From IMG/VR virus record IMGVR_UViG_3300008110_001209, positions 1-27,340 of that record: a DNA stretch of 27,340 nucleotides; one strand, 5' to 3'. Both the position numbers and the translations under genes were made by a program. Shown piece by piece: positions 6,665-15,003 of this stretch; positions within the stretch are counted from its first letter, which is position 1, and the number at the start of each line of letters is the position of its first letter. Below the pieces are notes generated by a model, which was given only the letters and a program-made list of their open reading frames with translations, ran no database searches and was not told the DNA's origin. The DNA is from a virus.

Positions 6665-8155
6665 ATGGCAGTTATTGACTCAGGATCAGACAGCGCGGGC
6701 AAAGCAAACGTCGATGCGGCGTTTAACCTAAAAACAACGCTGCCACAAGTCACAACACCCGCTGGCGTTGTTGCTCCGCAATACGTGGGCGCTGCTCGGA
6801 TGTTCTGCGAGAACGACCCCGGCACAATTAAAGGAACGGCTACATTAAAGTCGCCAGAAGTGTCGCAAGACTACCGGCTTCGCGTCGGTACTGATACTGT
6901 GCTGTTGGTTGACACGTTCAACGCAACCGCGCAAAACACAGGTAATTGGTCGTACACATTCAACACCCTAACCGCCGCACAACCCGGCGCGGGAACGGTG
7001 AACTTTAGCACCGTACAAGGTACAACGTCGGCGCACGGCGCGTTTATGCGGACGTTCCAGTATTTCCCGTTGTTTGGTACGGCTCCGCTATCGGTTGAGT
7101 TTACTTTTGGACAGTTCACCGCTGCATTGGTGACTAACGAAAACTGGCTCATGGGCTTGGGGCTTCCAACAGCCGCCACGACGGAGCCAACAGACGGCGC
7201 ATGGGTTCGTTTGACCACGGCGGGATTGATTGGTGAAATTCGTTTTAGCGGATCAACAACGCAATCAGGCGTACTCCGCACGCTGGCACAGCTACCTGTT
7301 GGCAACCTAGACAAGCTGGCAATGGTTGTTGGTGAGCGCAATATTGAGTATTGGCTAGACGATGTTCTGTTAGATACGCTGGATATTCCGGCAGGTAACG
7401 GTCAGCCGTTTCAGACTACCGCGCTTCCTGCGTTTATGATGAAGTACAACACGGGCGCGGTGTCAAATACGAACACCATGCGCGTATCAGACCTTACCGT
7501 CTGCATTTTGGATGTGGCAACTAGTATGCCTCTTGCTCATCAAATGGCGATGGGCGGCAAAATGGCCTATCAAGGTCAAAACGGCGGCACAATGGGTACT
7601 ACTGCCCTATTGCCGAACGCTACCGCAGCCACGGTTGTTACTGGCGCTGCTCTATCGCAGACTGTGCCGATTGCCGTAGGTCTTGGTGGACAAGCGGGTA
7701 TCGTTGCGGCTGTTCCGGGCGTCGATGGTTTGGTTACGTCTTTTCAAGTTCCGACAGGCGGCATCAACCAAACCCCTCGTAACCTAGTGATTACCGGACT
7801 CCGTATCGATGCGGTAAATATTGGGGCTGCTGTTGCAACGACGGCTTCTATTTTGCAATGGTCACTAGCTTACGGAGCCACGGGCGCTACGGTTCCTACT
7901 CTTGCTCAAGCGGAGTCGGCGTCATTTGCAACCGGTACTACTAAAGCATGGCGGCGCATACCTTTAGGCGTTCAATCGTGGGTTGTCGGCGCTGCCATCG
8001 GCGCACCTGCCGAACAAATCACAATGCCGTTTGCCTCTCCTGTTGTTGTTCGTCCGGGCGAGTGGGTTGCATCAGTTGCTAAGTTTATCGTCGGTACGGC
8101 AACGGCTTCGCAAGTTGAGTGGGCAACTGTGACGTTTGATGCACATTACGTATGA
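6665..8155 (+). CDS. Large beta-rich structural protein
   Basis: 496 residues, ATG directly after the previous stop. Composition is Thr/Ala/Gly/Val with few charges, typical of extracellular virion proteins. The N-terminal segment (about 1-70) has AGVVAPQYVGAARMFCENDP. The middle (about 70-285) looks like a lectin-type sandwich with DTFNATAQNTGNWSYTFN and ERNIEYWLDDVLLDTLDIP. The C-terminal region (about 290-496) starts MPLAHQMAMGGKMAYQGQNG and ends WVASVAKFIVGTATASQVEW and TVTFDAHYV. The stop overlaps the next ATG (ATGA). I infer a fibre, neck or head-surface role; no enzyme motif is seen. Confidence 0.65.
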   Translation: MAVIDSGSDSAGKANVDAAFNLKTTLPQVTTPAGVVAPQYVGAARMFCENDPGTIKGTATLKSPEVSQDYRLRVGTDTVLLVDTFNATAQNTGNWSYTFNTLTAAQPGAGTVNFSTVQGTTSAHGAFMRTFQYFPLFGTAPLSVEFTFGQFTAALVTNENWLMGLGLPTAATTEPTDGAWVRLTTAGLIGEIRFSGSTTQSGVLRTLAQLPVGNLDKLAMVVGERNIEYWLDDVLLDTLDIPAGNGQPFQTTALPAFMMKYNTGAVSNTNTMRVSDLTVCILDVATSMPLAHQMAMGGKMAYQGQNGGTMGTTALLPNATAATVVTGAALSQTVPIAVGLGGQAGIVAAVPGVDGLVTSFQVPTGGINQTPRNLVITGLRIDAVNIGAAVATTASILQWSLAYGATGATVPTLAQAESASFATGTTKAWRRIPLGVQSWVVGAAIGAPAEQITMPFASPVVVRPGEWVASVAKFIVGTATASQVEWATVTFDAHYV

Positions 8156-8646
8156 GTTATGTATCTGGACAATGGAATGCCGATTGTGACCAATGCGGTC
8201 GGATGTTCAAGTCAGGCTCACTCCGCAGACAGTGGAACGGGCTGTACACCTGTTCGCAATGTTGGGAGCCAAGACACCCACAAGACTTTGTACGTGCGGT
8301 CAAGGATGGTAGCCCCCCGGCGTTTGTTCGGGGTGGCAATTTCTCCCCAACGGAAGCAGAGTTGGATTTTTCGTTACTTGCTCAAGAGGACGGCGTATCT
8401 CTTATCTTGCTAGAAGACGGATCAGCGATTGTTTTAACTTACACCACAAGCACACAGACGACCATTACGGTTGATGACGCATCCGGTTTCCCAACAGTCT
8501 TTCCTTATTACTGCTTGATTTCGGAAGGAACGGTAAGTGAAGGAGTAAAAGTTACAAATTTGGTAGGCAATACGTTTACGGTTGTTCGTGGGTACAACTC
8601 AACAGCCCTTGACTGGAACAACGCACGTTTTTCGTTGATGAGTTGA
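8152..8646 (+). CDS. Zinc-ribbon phage structural protein
   Basis: 164 residues. Four cysteines, C12-x2-C15 and C34-x2-C37, frame a short ribbon, followed by WEPRHPQDFVRAV. The set C-x2-C...W.GL..C..CW.PRHPQDFVR is a hallmark I recognise from small proteins in many podovirus structural clusters, presumably binding one zinc ion. The C-terminal part (about 85-164) is a beta domain with TTITVDDASGFP and VVRGYNSTALDW, a pattern found in phage connector or fibre proteins (value sets, bounces, then a small hydrophobic end). It starts with a 4-bp ATGA overlap. It is probably a minor virion protein and its partner is unknown. Confidence 0.7.
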   Translation: MSYVSGQWNADCDQCGRMFKSGSLRRQWNGLYTCSQCWEPRHPQDFVRAVKDGSPPAFVRGGNFSPTEAELDFSLLAQEDGVSLILLEDGSAIVLTYTTSTQTTITVDDASGFPTVFPYYCLISEGTVSEGVKVTNLVGNTFTVVRGYNSTALDWNNARFSLMS

Positions 8647-8647
8647 T

Positions 8648-10207
8648 ATGAACCTTGAGCCGCCACCAAACGAAAGCACTCCTGTTGAGCATCCACAGTT
8701 TCGGCAGTGGATATACCAACTATGGGAGAGAGTAACTGGTCGTCGTGCTACTGCGGGGACAAAGAACGATGACGGGCTATTGTTAGCGGCGTTTCGGTCT
8801 AACCGCCGCACCACTACCAGCGGGTCTACTGCCCCAACGCTAACAGCAACTTATGTTGGGTATGGTTCGGGTGTAAACACGCTGACGGGGGATGCAAACC
8901 TAACATGGACTAGCGGCACGGCCACGCTGCGTGCAACCAACATTCAATCTACTGCAATTGGAACTTCCACGGCGGCGGAGGGTGTTTTCACCACGCTTAA
9001 TGCAGGCATCCCTGCTAACAGTGATACATTTTTAGGTGGTGGCGCGGGCAATCTATCCGCATCCGGCACCAATAACGTCGCCGTTGGCACTAACGCCATG
9101 AACGCCCTAAGTAGTGGCAGCAACAACGTCGTTGTAGGCTCTAATGCTGGCAAGGCTATTAGTAGCGGCGGCTCTCATACTGCGCTTGGTAATGCGGCGC
9201 TAAAAACAATGGCAACAGGGACAAACTGTACTGCCGTGGGCGCAAGTGCTTTAGAACTTTGTACGGGCAACGGAAACACGGCGGTAGGTTCGGCTTCTGG
9301 CGATGCCGTTACAAGCGCGACAAACAATACGCTTGTTGGCACTTCTTCTGGCGGGGCAATTACAACTTCATCAGATAACGTAGCAATTGGTGTTAGTGCG
9401 CTTCAAACGCAAACAACAGGAACTGGTAGGAACGTCGCAGTAGGAGTAGAGGCGCTAAAGGTTGCCACGGGAACTGGCTCTGTTGCCGTGGGTTGGCAAG
9501 CTGGCATAAAGATTACTTCTGGCGTAAGAAATACCGCGCTAGGAACGTCGGCAATTAGCGGCATTGTCACCGTTGATGACTGTACGGGAATCGGCTATCA
9601 GACTGGTTTTTACAATACGGGCGCAGCAAATACTTTTGTTGGTTCATCATCTGGGTTTGGCGACGTAATGGGCGCACAGACTGCAAACAACTGTACGGGA
9701 TTAGGCTATCGCGCTTTGTATGCGATTGATTCTGGCTCAGGGTGTACTGCGGTGGGTTATAACGCCGGTAACAACATGGCTAGTAACTCAAACAGCATGT
9801 GTTTGGGTAACGGCTCTACCGCGTCTTCCTCGTCAGTCTCAAACGAGATTACGCTTGGCAATACTTCGATTGCGACGATCCGCGCTCAAGTTACAACGAT
9901 TACTGCAATCTCTGACGCCCGCGACAAGACAGACATTGAAGACCTCCCCGTAGGATTGGACTTTATCAACTCGCTTCGTCCTCGCCGTTTTACATGGAAT
10001 ATGCGTGACGGCGGGAAAGTTGGCATTCAAGACTACGGTTTCATCGCCCAAGAACTCAAAGCCGCACAAGGCGATAAAGATTGGCTGTCACTGGTCTACG
10101 AATCAAACCCTGACCGTCTTGAGGCGTCTGCGGGGAAGTTGATTCCTGTTCTGGTGAAGGCCATTCAAGAACTCAGCGCAGAAGTGGAAAGGCTGAAAAA
10201 TGCTTGA
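8648..10207 (+). CDS. Tail fibre/spike with YadA-like repeats and S74 chaperone domain
   Basis: 519 residues. Residues about 1-45 (with HPQFRQWIYQLWERVTGRR) may attach to the virion. From about 140 to 400 there are many short repeats of the type NNVAVGTNAMNALSSGSNN, AVGASALELCTGNGNTAVG, the left-handed beta-roll style of YadA/Hia heads, which trimerise and bind receptors. From S422-D423 (SDARDKTDIEDLPVGLDFIN) to the end is an S74-type intramolecular chaperone with RPRRFTWNMRDGG and GFIAQEL, finishing in a coiled coil EVERLKNA. In this family the Ser-Asp site lets the chaperone cut itself off after trimer folding. The stop lies 8 bp inside the next gene. This is the clearest candidate receptor-binding protein. 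Confidence 0.85.
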   Translation: MNLEPPPNESTPVEHPQFRQWIYQLWERVTGRRATAGTKNDDGLLLAAFRSNRRTTTSGSTAPTLTATYVGYGSGVNTLTGDANLTWTSGTATLRATNIQSTAIGTSTAAEGVFTTLNAGIPANSDTFLGGGAGNLSASGTNNVAVGTNAMNALSSGSNNVVVGSNAGKAISSGGSHTALGNAALKTMATGTNCTAVGASALELCTGNGNTAVGSASGDAVTSATNNTLVGTSSGGAITTSSDNVAIGVSALQTQTTGTGRNVAVGVEALKVATGTGSVAVGWQAGIKITSGVRNTALGTSAISGIVTVDDCTGIGYQTGFYNTGAANTFVGSSSGFGDVMGAQTANNCTGLGYRALYAIDSGSGCTAVGYNAGNNMASNSNSMCLGNGSTASSSSVSNEITLGNTSIATIRAQVTTITAISDARDKTDIEDLPVGLDFINSLRPRRFTWNMRDGGKVGIQDYGFIAQELKAAQGDKDWLSLVYESNPDRLEASAGKLIPVLVKAIQELSAEVERLKNA

Positions 10208-10535
10208 ACCCGTACAGATCATCCCCGGCTCGGTAATGACGGGTACGGCAGCGACGTATTACACCGCTGTCTACAAGACGATCATTCAGTCAATGGACTT
10301 GGTAAACACAACGGGCGCTGCTGTCTCTTGCACGGTCTACCGGATTGCGCGGGGTGACACGGCTGCGGCTAGGAACACGACAATCAGCGCGTCCTCAGTA
10401 GCGGCAGGTGCGACTTACCTCTGTCCTGAGATGGTGGGGATGGTATTAGAGCCGGGCGACTTCATTCAAGCCTTTGGCAACGGCGTAACGATTATGGCTT
10501 CTGGCCTATGGGTGGTAGACGATGGCGACAACTAA
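10200..10535 (+). CDS. Small hypothetical virion protein
   Basis: 111 residues, starting 8 bp before the end of the fibre gene and ending 14 bp inside the connector gene. Beta-rich with conserved-looking LVNTTGAAVSCTVYRIARG and a C-terminal LEPGDFIQAFGNGVTIMASG. Small beta-sandwich proteins of this kind are common next to fibre and connector genes in podoviruses and may join fibre to tail. I do not recognise a named family and see no enzyme motif. Confidence 0.65.
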   Translation: MLEPVQIIPGSVMTGTAATYYTAVYKTIIQSMDLVNTTGAAVSCTVYRIARGDTAAARNTTISASSVAAGATYLCPEMVGMVLEPGDFIQAFGNGVTIMASGLWVVDDGDN

Positions 10536-11262
10536 TACAACTTCATTCTCATATACAACAGCAGATTGCATTACTGACGCCCTAGACATTTGCGGGCGGC
10601 TTGGTGCTGGCGCTACCCCGACCACGGAAGACAATACCAAGTGTTTGCGTAAGCTAAACCTAATTATCAAAAACCTCAACACAAGGGGTTATCAGATTTT
10701 TGTGTATAAACGCGCAACCTACGCCCTTCCTGCTGGCACGGCATCTGTAACCATTGGCCCAACAGGAACTATTGCGGTTCCGCGTCCGGTTCGCATCCCG
10801 CAAGCGTGGATTCGTGACTCTAACAATATTGACCAGCCGGTAATGCCGCTGTCGCGTAGTGACTTTAACAACCTGTCAAACAAGACCTCAACAGGGAAAC
10901 CCGTCAATTTTTACTACGACGCGCAAGTGGTCAATGGTTCCACGTGGAACAATCTAGGCACAATCAATCTGTGGCCTTTGGCAGATGTAGCCACTTACAC
11001 GCTAGTTTTGTCGTACCAAGCTCCGCTTCAAGATGCGGGCGCAACGACGACTGAGTTTGAGTTGCCGCAAGAGTGGTTCTTGCCGTTATGTTGGCTCTTG
11101 GCGGCTGAGATTGGCCCGATGTACTCCGTGAACCTTCAAAAGCTGCAAATCATTCGCGCACAAGCAAACGAATACATTGAAAACGCGGTCGCATTCAATC
11201 AGGAGGAGGCAAGTGTCTATTTTACGGCGTCTCCTGAGTTGGCTATGCAGAACAGTTTGTAG
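10522..11262 (+). CDS. Head-to-tail connector, P22 gp4-like
   Basis: 246 residues. The N-terminal helical part with ITDALDICGRLGAGATPTTE, DNTKCLRKLNLIIKNLNTRG and the following strand TYALPAGTASVTIGPTGTI fits the P22 gp4-type head-completion family: AL..(I/C)G.L..G..PT.E....L..LN..I..., then RP..I..A.I....  The second half has ELPQEWFLPLCWLLAAEIGP, the helix that in relatives faces the portal. Twelve gp4 copies bind below the portal ring and provide the platform for the hub (gp10), matching the next gene. A gp10-like gene follows 10 nt later, supporting the assignment. Identification is by pattern recall. Confidence 0.75.
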   Translation: MATTNTTSFSYTTADCITDALDICGRLGAGATPTTEDNTKCLRKLNLIIKNLNTRGYQIFVYKRATYALPAGTASVTIGPTGTIAVPRPVRIPQAWIRDSNNIDQPVMPLSRSDFNNLSNKTSTGKPVNFYYDAQVVNGSTWNNLGTINLWPLADVATYTLVLSYQAPLQDAGATTTEFELPQEWFLPLCWLLAAEIGPMYSVNLQKLQIIRAQANEYIENAVAFNQEEASVYFTASPELAMQNSL

Positions 11263-11272
11263 GAGAAATACT

Positions 11273-11557
11273 TTGCCATTTAATCAGGCTGGCGACTCGC
11301 TAAACATCACAAATACGTTAGGCGTAGATATAACCTCGCGCACCTCTGCTGGCGGGGCGATCTACACTAAAGACTCGTATGTGCAAAACGGATATGTGGA
11401 GCAAGACCCGAACTCTGGTGAGTTGAACGTGGTTAAACGCCCTGCGCTATCGACAGCCTTTGGTGGTTCCGGTGGTGCGTACTATCCCGCTGCGCCGGGT
11501 GGACTCAGCTTAATGCGTCCTCGGCTGGAAGTGCCATTGTATTTAAGAATCAGATAA
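11273..11557 (+). CDS. Tail hub (P22 gp10-like) N-terminal fragment
   Basis: The start is TTG 11273, chosen because AGGAG (11261-11265) lies 7 nt upstream and the product begins MPFNQAGDSLNITNTLGVD. The first 75 residues (up to GGAYYPAAPGG) resemble the N-terminus of gp10-type hub proteins, with YTKDSYVQNGYVEQDPNSGE and a conserved KRPAL. After about position 11500 this frame degenerates and stops at 11557. The hub continues in the -1 frame as TQLNASSAGSAIVFKNQIM, open well upstream of its first ATG at 11557. A length equal to 1 mod 3 therefore appears to be missing near 11490-11505. Confidence 0.65.
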   Translation: MPFNQAGDSLNITNTLGVDITSRTSAGGAIYTKDSYVQNGYVEQDPNSGELNVVKRPALSTAFGGSGGAYYPAAPGGLSLMRPRLEVPLYLRIR

Positions 11558-12663
11558 TGATTGTCGGCGGTATTGCTTCTGCTTCTAGTGTTTATGTTGC
11601 GTCTGTTCAAAACACTAGCGACGGCAAGAATTGGGGACAGCTGACTCAGGCGGCGGCTTGGGGTTCGGTAGGCGGCACTACTGGTCGAAACCGCGTAAAT
11701 CTAGCAGTGTTGAATAATCGTCTTTACATGATGAACGGCGAGAACTTCAACATCAGCTTGAATGGTGGCACGGCTTTTAACGATTGTTGGTCAACTGACG
11801 ACGGCGTTGTTTGGGTGCGTGAAACCGAAGATATGGGTATTGCAGCAGGATTTTTCCCTCGCACTAATTGTGCCACAGTCGTTTTTAACGGAACGATTAT
11901 GATGATCGGCGGTCGTGAATCTACCGGAACGACTACCGCCATTGCAAATACTATTCTTTATTCGTTTCAAGGTAAGTATTGGGCCAAAGGTTTAACCCCC
12001 TCTTTTGGAGTTAGGGAACTTCACGCAGCTTGCGTGTTTAATGGAGCTATCTACGTCATCGGCGGGTATAACGGCGCAACTTATAACACTGATTGTTGGC
12101 GGTCGTTTGATGGTCAAACGTGGACAAACATCTATTCTACGGGCTTTGCTTCTGGTCATACGTTTTCCTCGCTGCTTGTTTATCAAGGGCGTATGTATGC
12201 CACCGCAACATCGGATAATGGCGCTGCGGCTAGGCGGGTTTATTCGTCTCCCGATGGGATAACGTGGACGCAACTAGCAACTCCTCCGTGGCCTACGGGT
12301 AGCTCGGTAACCCCTATGGGCGTTGTGTTCTCTGCTCCTCGTGGCGAGTACCCAATCCAATACCCATCGCAAACAATCTACCAAATAGACACGCTTAACC
12401 GCGTCGTTTATCACGCCACCCTAAACACAAACATGGCGCTGTCCTTCCCTATCGCAACAGCGGGGGCGGTGACTGACCAGTTCCAGACTCGCGTGATGAA
12501 TGGCGGGCAATACCTGTTTATTAAGAACACTTCCGACGCTTGGTATTTTACTGCGGGGACAATGAATCTCTCGCGTGTACGTCCTAGACCTACAAAGTCG
12601 GATATGGGGATCAGAGTTAAACGACCCTTCCAAGTGGAACGGCTTGAACTTTATTCGCGCTGA
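11557..12663 (+). CDS. Tail hub (P22 gp10-like) middle part, kelch-like propeller
   Basis: 368 residues counted from ATG 11557, but the frame is open upstream to about 11460 and this is an internal part of the hub gene. Kelch-type blades are visible: IMIVGGIASASS, RLYMMNGENFN, GTIMMIGGRESTG, ACVFNGAIYVIGGYNG, with intervening SxDGxxW elements (NTSDGKNWGQL, RSFDGQTWTN, SSPDGITWTQL). These make a beta-propeller of several blades (about residues 1-260). P22 gp10 also has a beta-propeller and connects gp4 to the tail needle and spikes. The last 20 or so residues are out of frame; the real continuation is the next entry. As written this piece could not form a hub on its own. Confidence 0.65.
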   Translation: MIVGGIASASSVYVASVQNTSDGKNWGQLTQAAAWGSVGGTTGRNRVNLAVLNNRLYMMNGENFNISLNGGTAFNDCWSTDDGVVWVRETEDMGIAAGFFPRTNCATVVFNGTIMMIGGRESTGTTTAIANTILYSFQGKYWAKGLTPSFGVRELHAACVFNGAIYVIGGYNGATYNTDCWRSFDGQTWTNIYSTGFASGHTFSSLLVYQGRMYATATSDNGAAARRVYSSPDGITWTQLATPPWPTGSSVTPMGVVFSAPRGEYPIQYPSQTIYQIDTLNRVVYHATLNTNMALSFPIATAGAVTDQFQTRVMNGGQYLFIKNTSDAWYFTAGTMNLSRVRPRPTKSDMGIRVKRPFQVERLELYSR

Positions 12664-13549
12664 CTTCTCAGGGGATGGTGCGGTTGCGATTGCAAAGCAT
12701 CAGAACTACGTCGTGGTGTTCAAGGTTGGCTCGATGATGTTCTTCTACGATAACGGTAACGCTATCGGTAATACCTTGTCTCCCGTACAGAACGCTAACG
12801 CCTCAGTTGGTTGCGGTAATGCAAATAGCGTTGTTGAAATGTCCAACACGGTATTTTGGGTGTCAACCTACGGCAGCTTGCGTCGTTCCGTCTCCAAGCT
12901 GAACGGCCTGACCCCGCAACGAGTCTCGACCGACGATATTGAACGGCTCCTAGATACCAACCCGTTCACAACCGTCTACGCGATGAGTCTGAAGGTAGGC
13001 GGGCAAGAGTTGTACGTCTTGACTCTAACTGACTCTCCCGCGACTACGCTTGTCTACAACAACACAACAGGGAAGTGGACGGTATGGGCTTCCGGTGCTG
13101 ACGGCGTATCTACGGGAACCCTCCCCTTCCGTGGAATCAACCGTGCTGGCTTGGGGCAGATTACCTACATCCAAGATCAGAAGACAAACGGCGTGTATGC
13201 GCTGAATGACTCGGCTTTTCAGGATACCGACCAAAACGCGGTAGCTACGGCTATCACGACGGTTATTCAACCTCCCAAAGTCGATATGGCGACCGCACAA
13301 CCCAAGTTCTGCGCGTCCCTAGACCTATCGGGGGATCGTTACTCAACTTCCAACCCCGTCACTGTGGAATATACGGACGACGATTGGATTACCTCGACAA
13401 CTTGGGGTACGTGCGATATGTCTCTGGATAGACCGCAAGTGTACCGTGGGGGTAGTTTTAGGAAGCGTGGACACCGATTTACCCATACTGCAAATCAGCC
13501 GTTGAGACTCAATTCTTACCGACTGACGATGGAACCGGGCGACATTTGA
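12575..13549 (+). CDS. Tail hub (P22 gp10-like) C-terminal part
   Basis: 324 residues in the +1 frame relative to the previous fragment. Its start YVLDLQSRIWGSELNDPSKW and NGLNFIRADFSGDG are strongly reminiscent of the gp10-type core (SDLNDP..WN.L.FI.AD), followed by VFKVGSMMFFYDNGNAIGN, NTVFWVSTYGSLRRSVSKLN and a C-terminal beta region ending RLTMEPGDI. The join to the preceding fragment is near 12570-12580. Gp10-type proteins, as I recall, have about 20 more residues (a proline-containing loop and a Y-LDG strand) before this point, so the break may be a short deletion. The gene ends inside the -35 element of a promoter. Confidence 0.7.
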   Translation: MYVLDLQSRIWGSELNDPSKWNGLNFIRADFSGDGAVAIAKHQNYVVVFKVGSMMFFYDNGNAIGNTLSPVQNANASVGCGNANSVVEMSNTVFWVSTYGSLRRSVSKLNGLTPQRVSTDDIERLLDTNPFTTVYAMSLKVGGQELYVLTLTDSPATTLVYNNTTGKWTVWASGADGVSTGTLPFRGINRAGLGQITYIQDQKTNGVYALNDSAFQDTDQNAVATAITTVIQPPKVDMATAQPKFCASLDLSGDRYSTSNPVTVEYTDDDWITSTTWGTCDMSLDRPQVYRGGSFRKRGHRFTHTANQPLRLNSYRLTMEPGDI

Positions 13550-13574
13550 CATTGTAGTTTTGGTGTGTTAGACT
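13546..13574 (+). promoter_or_regulatory. Sigma70-type promoter with extended -10
   Basis: TTGACA (13546-13551), a 17-bp spacer (13552-13568) and TAGACT (13569-13574), preceded by TGT (13566-13568) giving an extended -10. It overlaps the hub stop codon and lies 75 bp before the ATG at 13649, in one of the few non-coding gaps of the late block. It would give a separate transcript for the putative ejection-protein genes. The start is expected near 13580. No experimental support. Confidence 0.7.
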
Positions 13575-13586
13575 CGCCCTGCGTCT

Positions 13587-13639
13587 GCGATAAAATCGCT
13601 TGCCGCTAGTCAAGATTCCCACATTTTAATCTTAGCTAG
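13587..13639 (+). promoter_or_regulatory. Two hairpins in the leader of the ejection-gene transcript
   Basis: GCGAT-AAA-ATCGC (13587-13599) is a 5-bp hairpin just after the expected transcription start. A second, longer inverted repeat pairs CTAG..AAGATT (13606-13617) with AATCTT..CTAG (13628-13639), 12 positions with one G-U and one C-A, loop of 10 nt. It ends directly before the AGAGG ribosome site of the gene at 13649. It could be an mRNA stabiliser, a translational control element or, in DNA, an operator downstream of the promoter. Confidence 0.5.
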
Positions 13640-13648
13640 AGGCAATTC

Positions 13649-13894
13649 ATGGCGTGTCCGTTTCATTCTGCCGTTACTATCTTTCCCTACAAGATAGATG
13701 AACTGACTTCCTTTATTCAGCAGTATTACATCCAGAAGCCCTATCGCGGGTACTTCCGTAGTCTGATCAAAGCGATCATCAAAGCCTCAAAAGGCACGAT
13801 CTACATAACCACGCAGTTGGATAAAGATTGCGGCAAGGTATTGGAGAAGTCTGGCTTCCTGCCGACTGAGCGTATTCATCGGAGGGCTGCATGA
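13649..13894 (+). CDS. Small hypothetical protein, possibly acetyltransferase-like
   Basis: 81 residues from ATG 13649, with AGAGG 6 nt upstream. The sequence ends IYITTQLDKDCGKVLEKSGF plus a basic tail; strand-helix-GF at this place is reminiscent of the C-terminal half of GNAT acetyltransferases, but the acetyl-CoA P-loop motif (R/Q-x2-G-x-G/A) is not present, so I would not claim activity. It is the first gene of the transcript from the promoter at 13546 and overlaps the next gene by 4 bp (ATGA). Role unknown. Confidence 0.6.
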   Translation: MACPFHSAVTIFPYKIDELTSFIQQYYIQKPYRGYFRSLIKAIIKASKGTIYITTQLDKDCGKVLEKSGFLPTERIHRRAA

Positions 13895-15003
13895 GTTTCG
13901 TAACCGACCTTTTTAGACCCAATTCCAGAGGCTCTAGCGCACAGGCGGGGCAACAGAGTGGGCGTGATGCTGCTGCTTTGTCCGACCCGTTTTCCGCGCA
14001 TCGTGGTCAGATTGGCAACTATCTAGCATCTTTGTTTGCGAACGGTCAGACGCCTTCCTACTTCACGCCGGGTCAAGGCATGAATATGGGCGCTGGCATT
14101 CAGGGGATGGCCGGTCAAGGAATCAACAACGGTCAGACGTTGACTGACATGGCTACGCAAGGATTACCAGTAGGTGGTCAAGGTCTTCCTGTTGCCGGTC
14201 AGGGGCTACCTGTTGCCGGTCAGGGGCTACCTGTTGCTGGACAAGGAATCCCTATTGCCGGTCAAGGCATGGCGAATGCCTCGCTCTTAAATCCTACTTC
14301 TGCCGATATTCAGAATGATCCTGTTCGCGCTGCACAAATGCGAAGCATGACCAACGCTGTGCAGAACTCGGCGGCGGCTAGTGGGACGTTAGACTCAGGC
14401 GGTACGTTAGCGGCATTGCAACAAAACGCATCTGACATAACGGCGAATGCGGGTGATCGCCTTTACGCTCGAAATGCAAACACCTTTGGCTTGCAGAACC
14501 AAGCGCAAAACCAAGCGTTCGGACAAGGTTTATCAGCGCAAGGGCAATCCTTTAATCAAGGCTTTAACAACCAGAACACGGCGTTTAATCAAGGCTTTGC
14601 AACGCAGGGTGCCAACTTCGGTCAGGGTATGGCAGCGCAACAGCAGGACTACGCGCAAAGATTAGGGTCGCAGGGGCAAGGCTTCGCGCAAACATTAGCT
14701 GCGCTTGGGTTTGGCAACAATGCACAAAACCAAGGCTTCGCACAGAACTTGGCTGCGGGTGGGTTCACGAACGCTGCACAAGGACAGATGAACCAACAGG
14801 GCAACCAGTACCTTAACTTCCTTGCGGGATTGGCTGGTGCGACTCCTCAGAACGCAGCAGTAGCGGGGAGCAATATCGTTCAAGGGTTCAACGCCGGTAC
14901 GGCTGCGCAAGGCTCGCAAAATCAATCCATGTTAGGGAGCAATGGTTCTCTATTCGGAACAATCGGCAATATCGGCTCGTGGTTGGTGGTTGATGGCTTC
15001 TGA
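13891..15003 (+). CDS. Gln/Gly-rich putative ejection protein (C-terminal S74 domain split off)
   Basis: 370 residues as written, with a strong ribosome site GGAGGG (13881-13886). Composition is extreme: Gln, Gly, Asn and Ala dominate. Residues about 90-124 hold five near-perfect heptads QGLPVAG; residues about 200-310 are a low-complexity series of NQAFNQGF, AQGQSFNQGF and QNQGFAQNLA type units. Such proteins precede the large internal proteins in many environmental podoviruses and may correspond to P22 gp7 (inference from order only). A perfect 7-bp tandem duplication (14979-14992) shifts the frame so the protein ends in WLVVDGF. With one copy removed it would run on as GSWLMASDERLKTD into the S74 domain, giving 432 residues. 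Confidence 0.7.
   Translation: MSFVTDLFRPNSRGSSAQAGQQSGRDAAALSDPFSAHRGQIGNYLASLFANGQTPSYFTPGQGMNMGAGIQGMAGQGINNGQTLTDMATQGLPVGGQGLPVAGQGLPVAGQGLPVAGQGIPIAGQGMANASLLNPTSADIQNDPVRAAQMRSMTNAVQNSAAASGTLDSGGTLAALQQNASDITANAGDRLYARNANTFGLQNQAQNQAFGQGLSAQGQSFNQGFNNQNTAFNQGFATQGANFGQGMAAQQQDYAQRLGSQGQGFAQTLAALGFGNNAQNQGFAQNLAAGGFTNAAQGQMNQQGNQYLNFLAGLAGATPQNAAVAGSNIVQGFNAGTAAQGSQNQSMLGSNGSLFGTIGNIGSWLVVDGF
14158..14262 (+). repeat. Five 21-bp units encoding the heptapeptide QGLPVAG
   Basis: Five consecutive in-frame 21-bp units (14158, 14179, 14200, 14221, 14242) encode QGLPVGG, QGLPVAG three times, and QGIPIAG; a sixth degenerate unit (QGMANAS) follows. Codons differ between most units (only units 3 and 4 are nearly identical), so the peptide appears to be kept by selection rather than by very recent slippage. 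Confidence 0.9.
14979..14992 (+). repeat. Perfect 7-bp tandem duplication breaking a reading frame
   Basis: GTGGTTG occurs twice back to back (14979-14985 and 14986-14992), immediately before ATGGCTTCTGAC, the start of the S74-type motif. Seven bases shift the frame by one. Deleting one copy fuses the upstream protein to the S74 domain as GSWLMASDERLK. Confidence 0.85.

Noticed and set aside
14158-14283. CRISPR-like repeat array
   Set aside because: The 21-bp units are contiguous, in-frame and coding, with no spacers.
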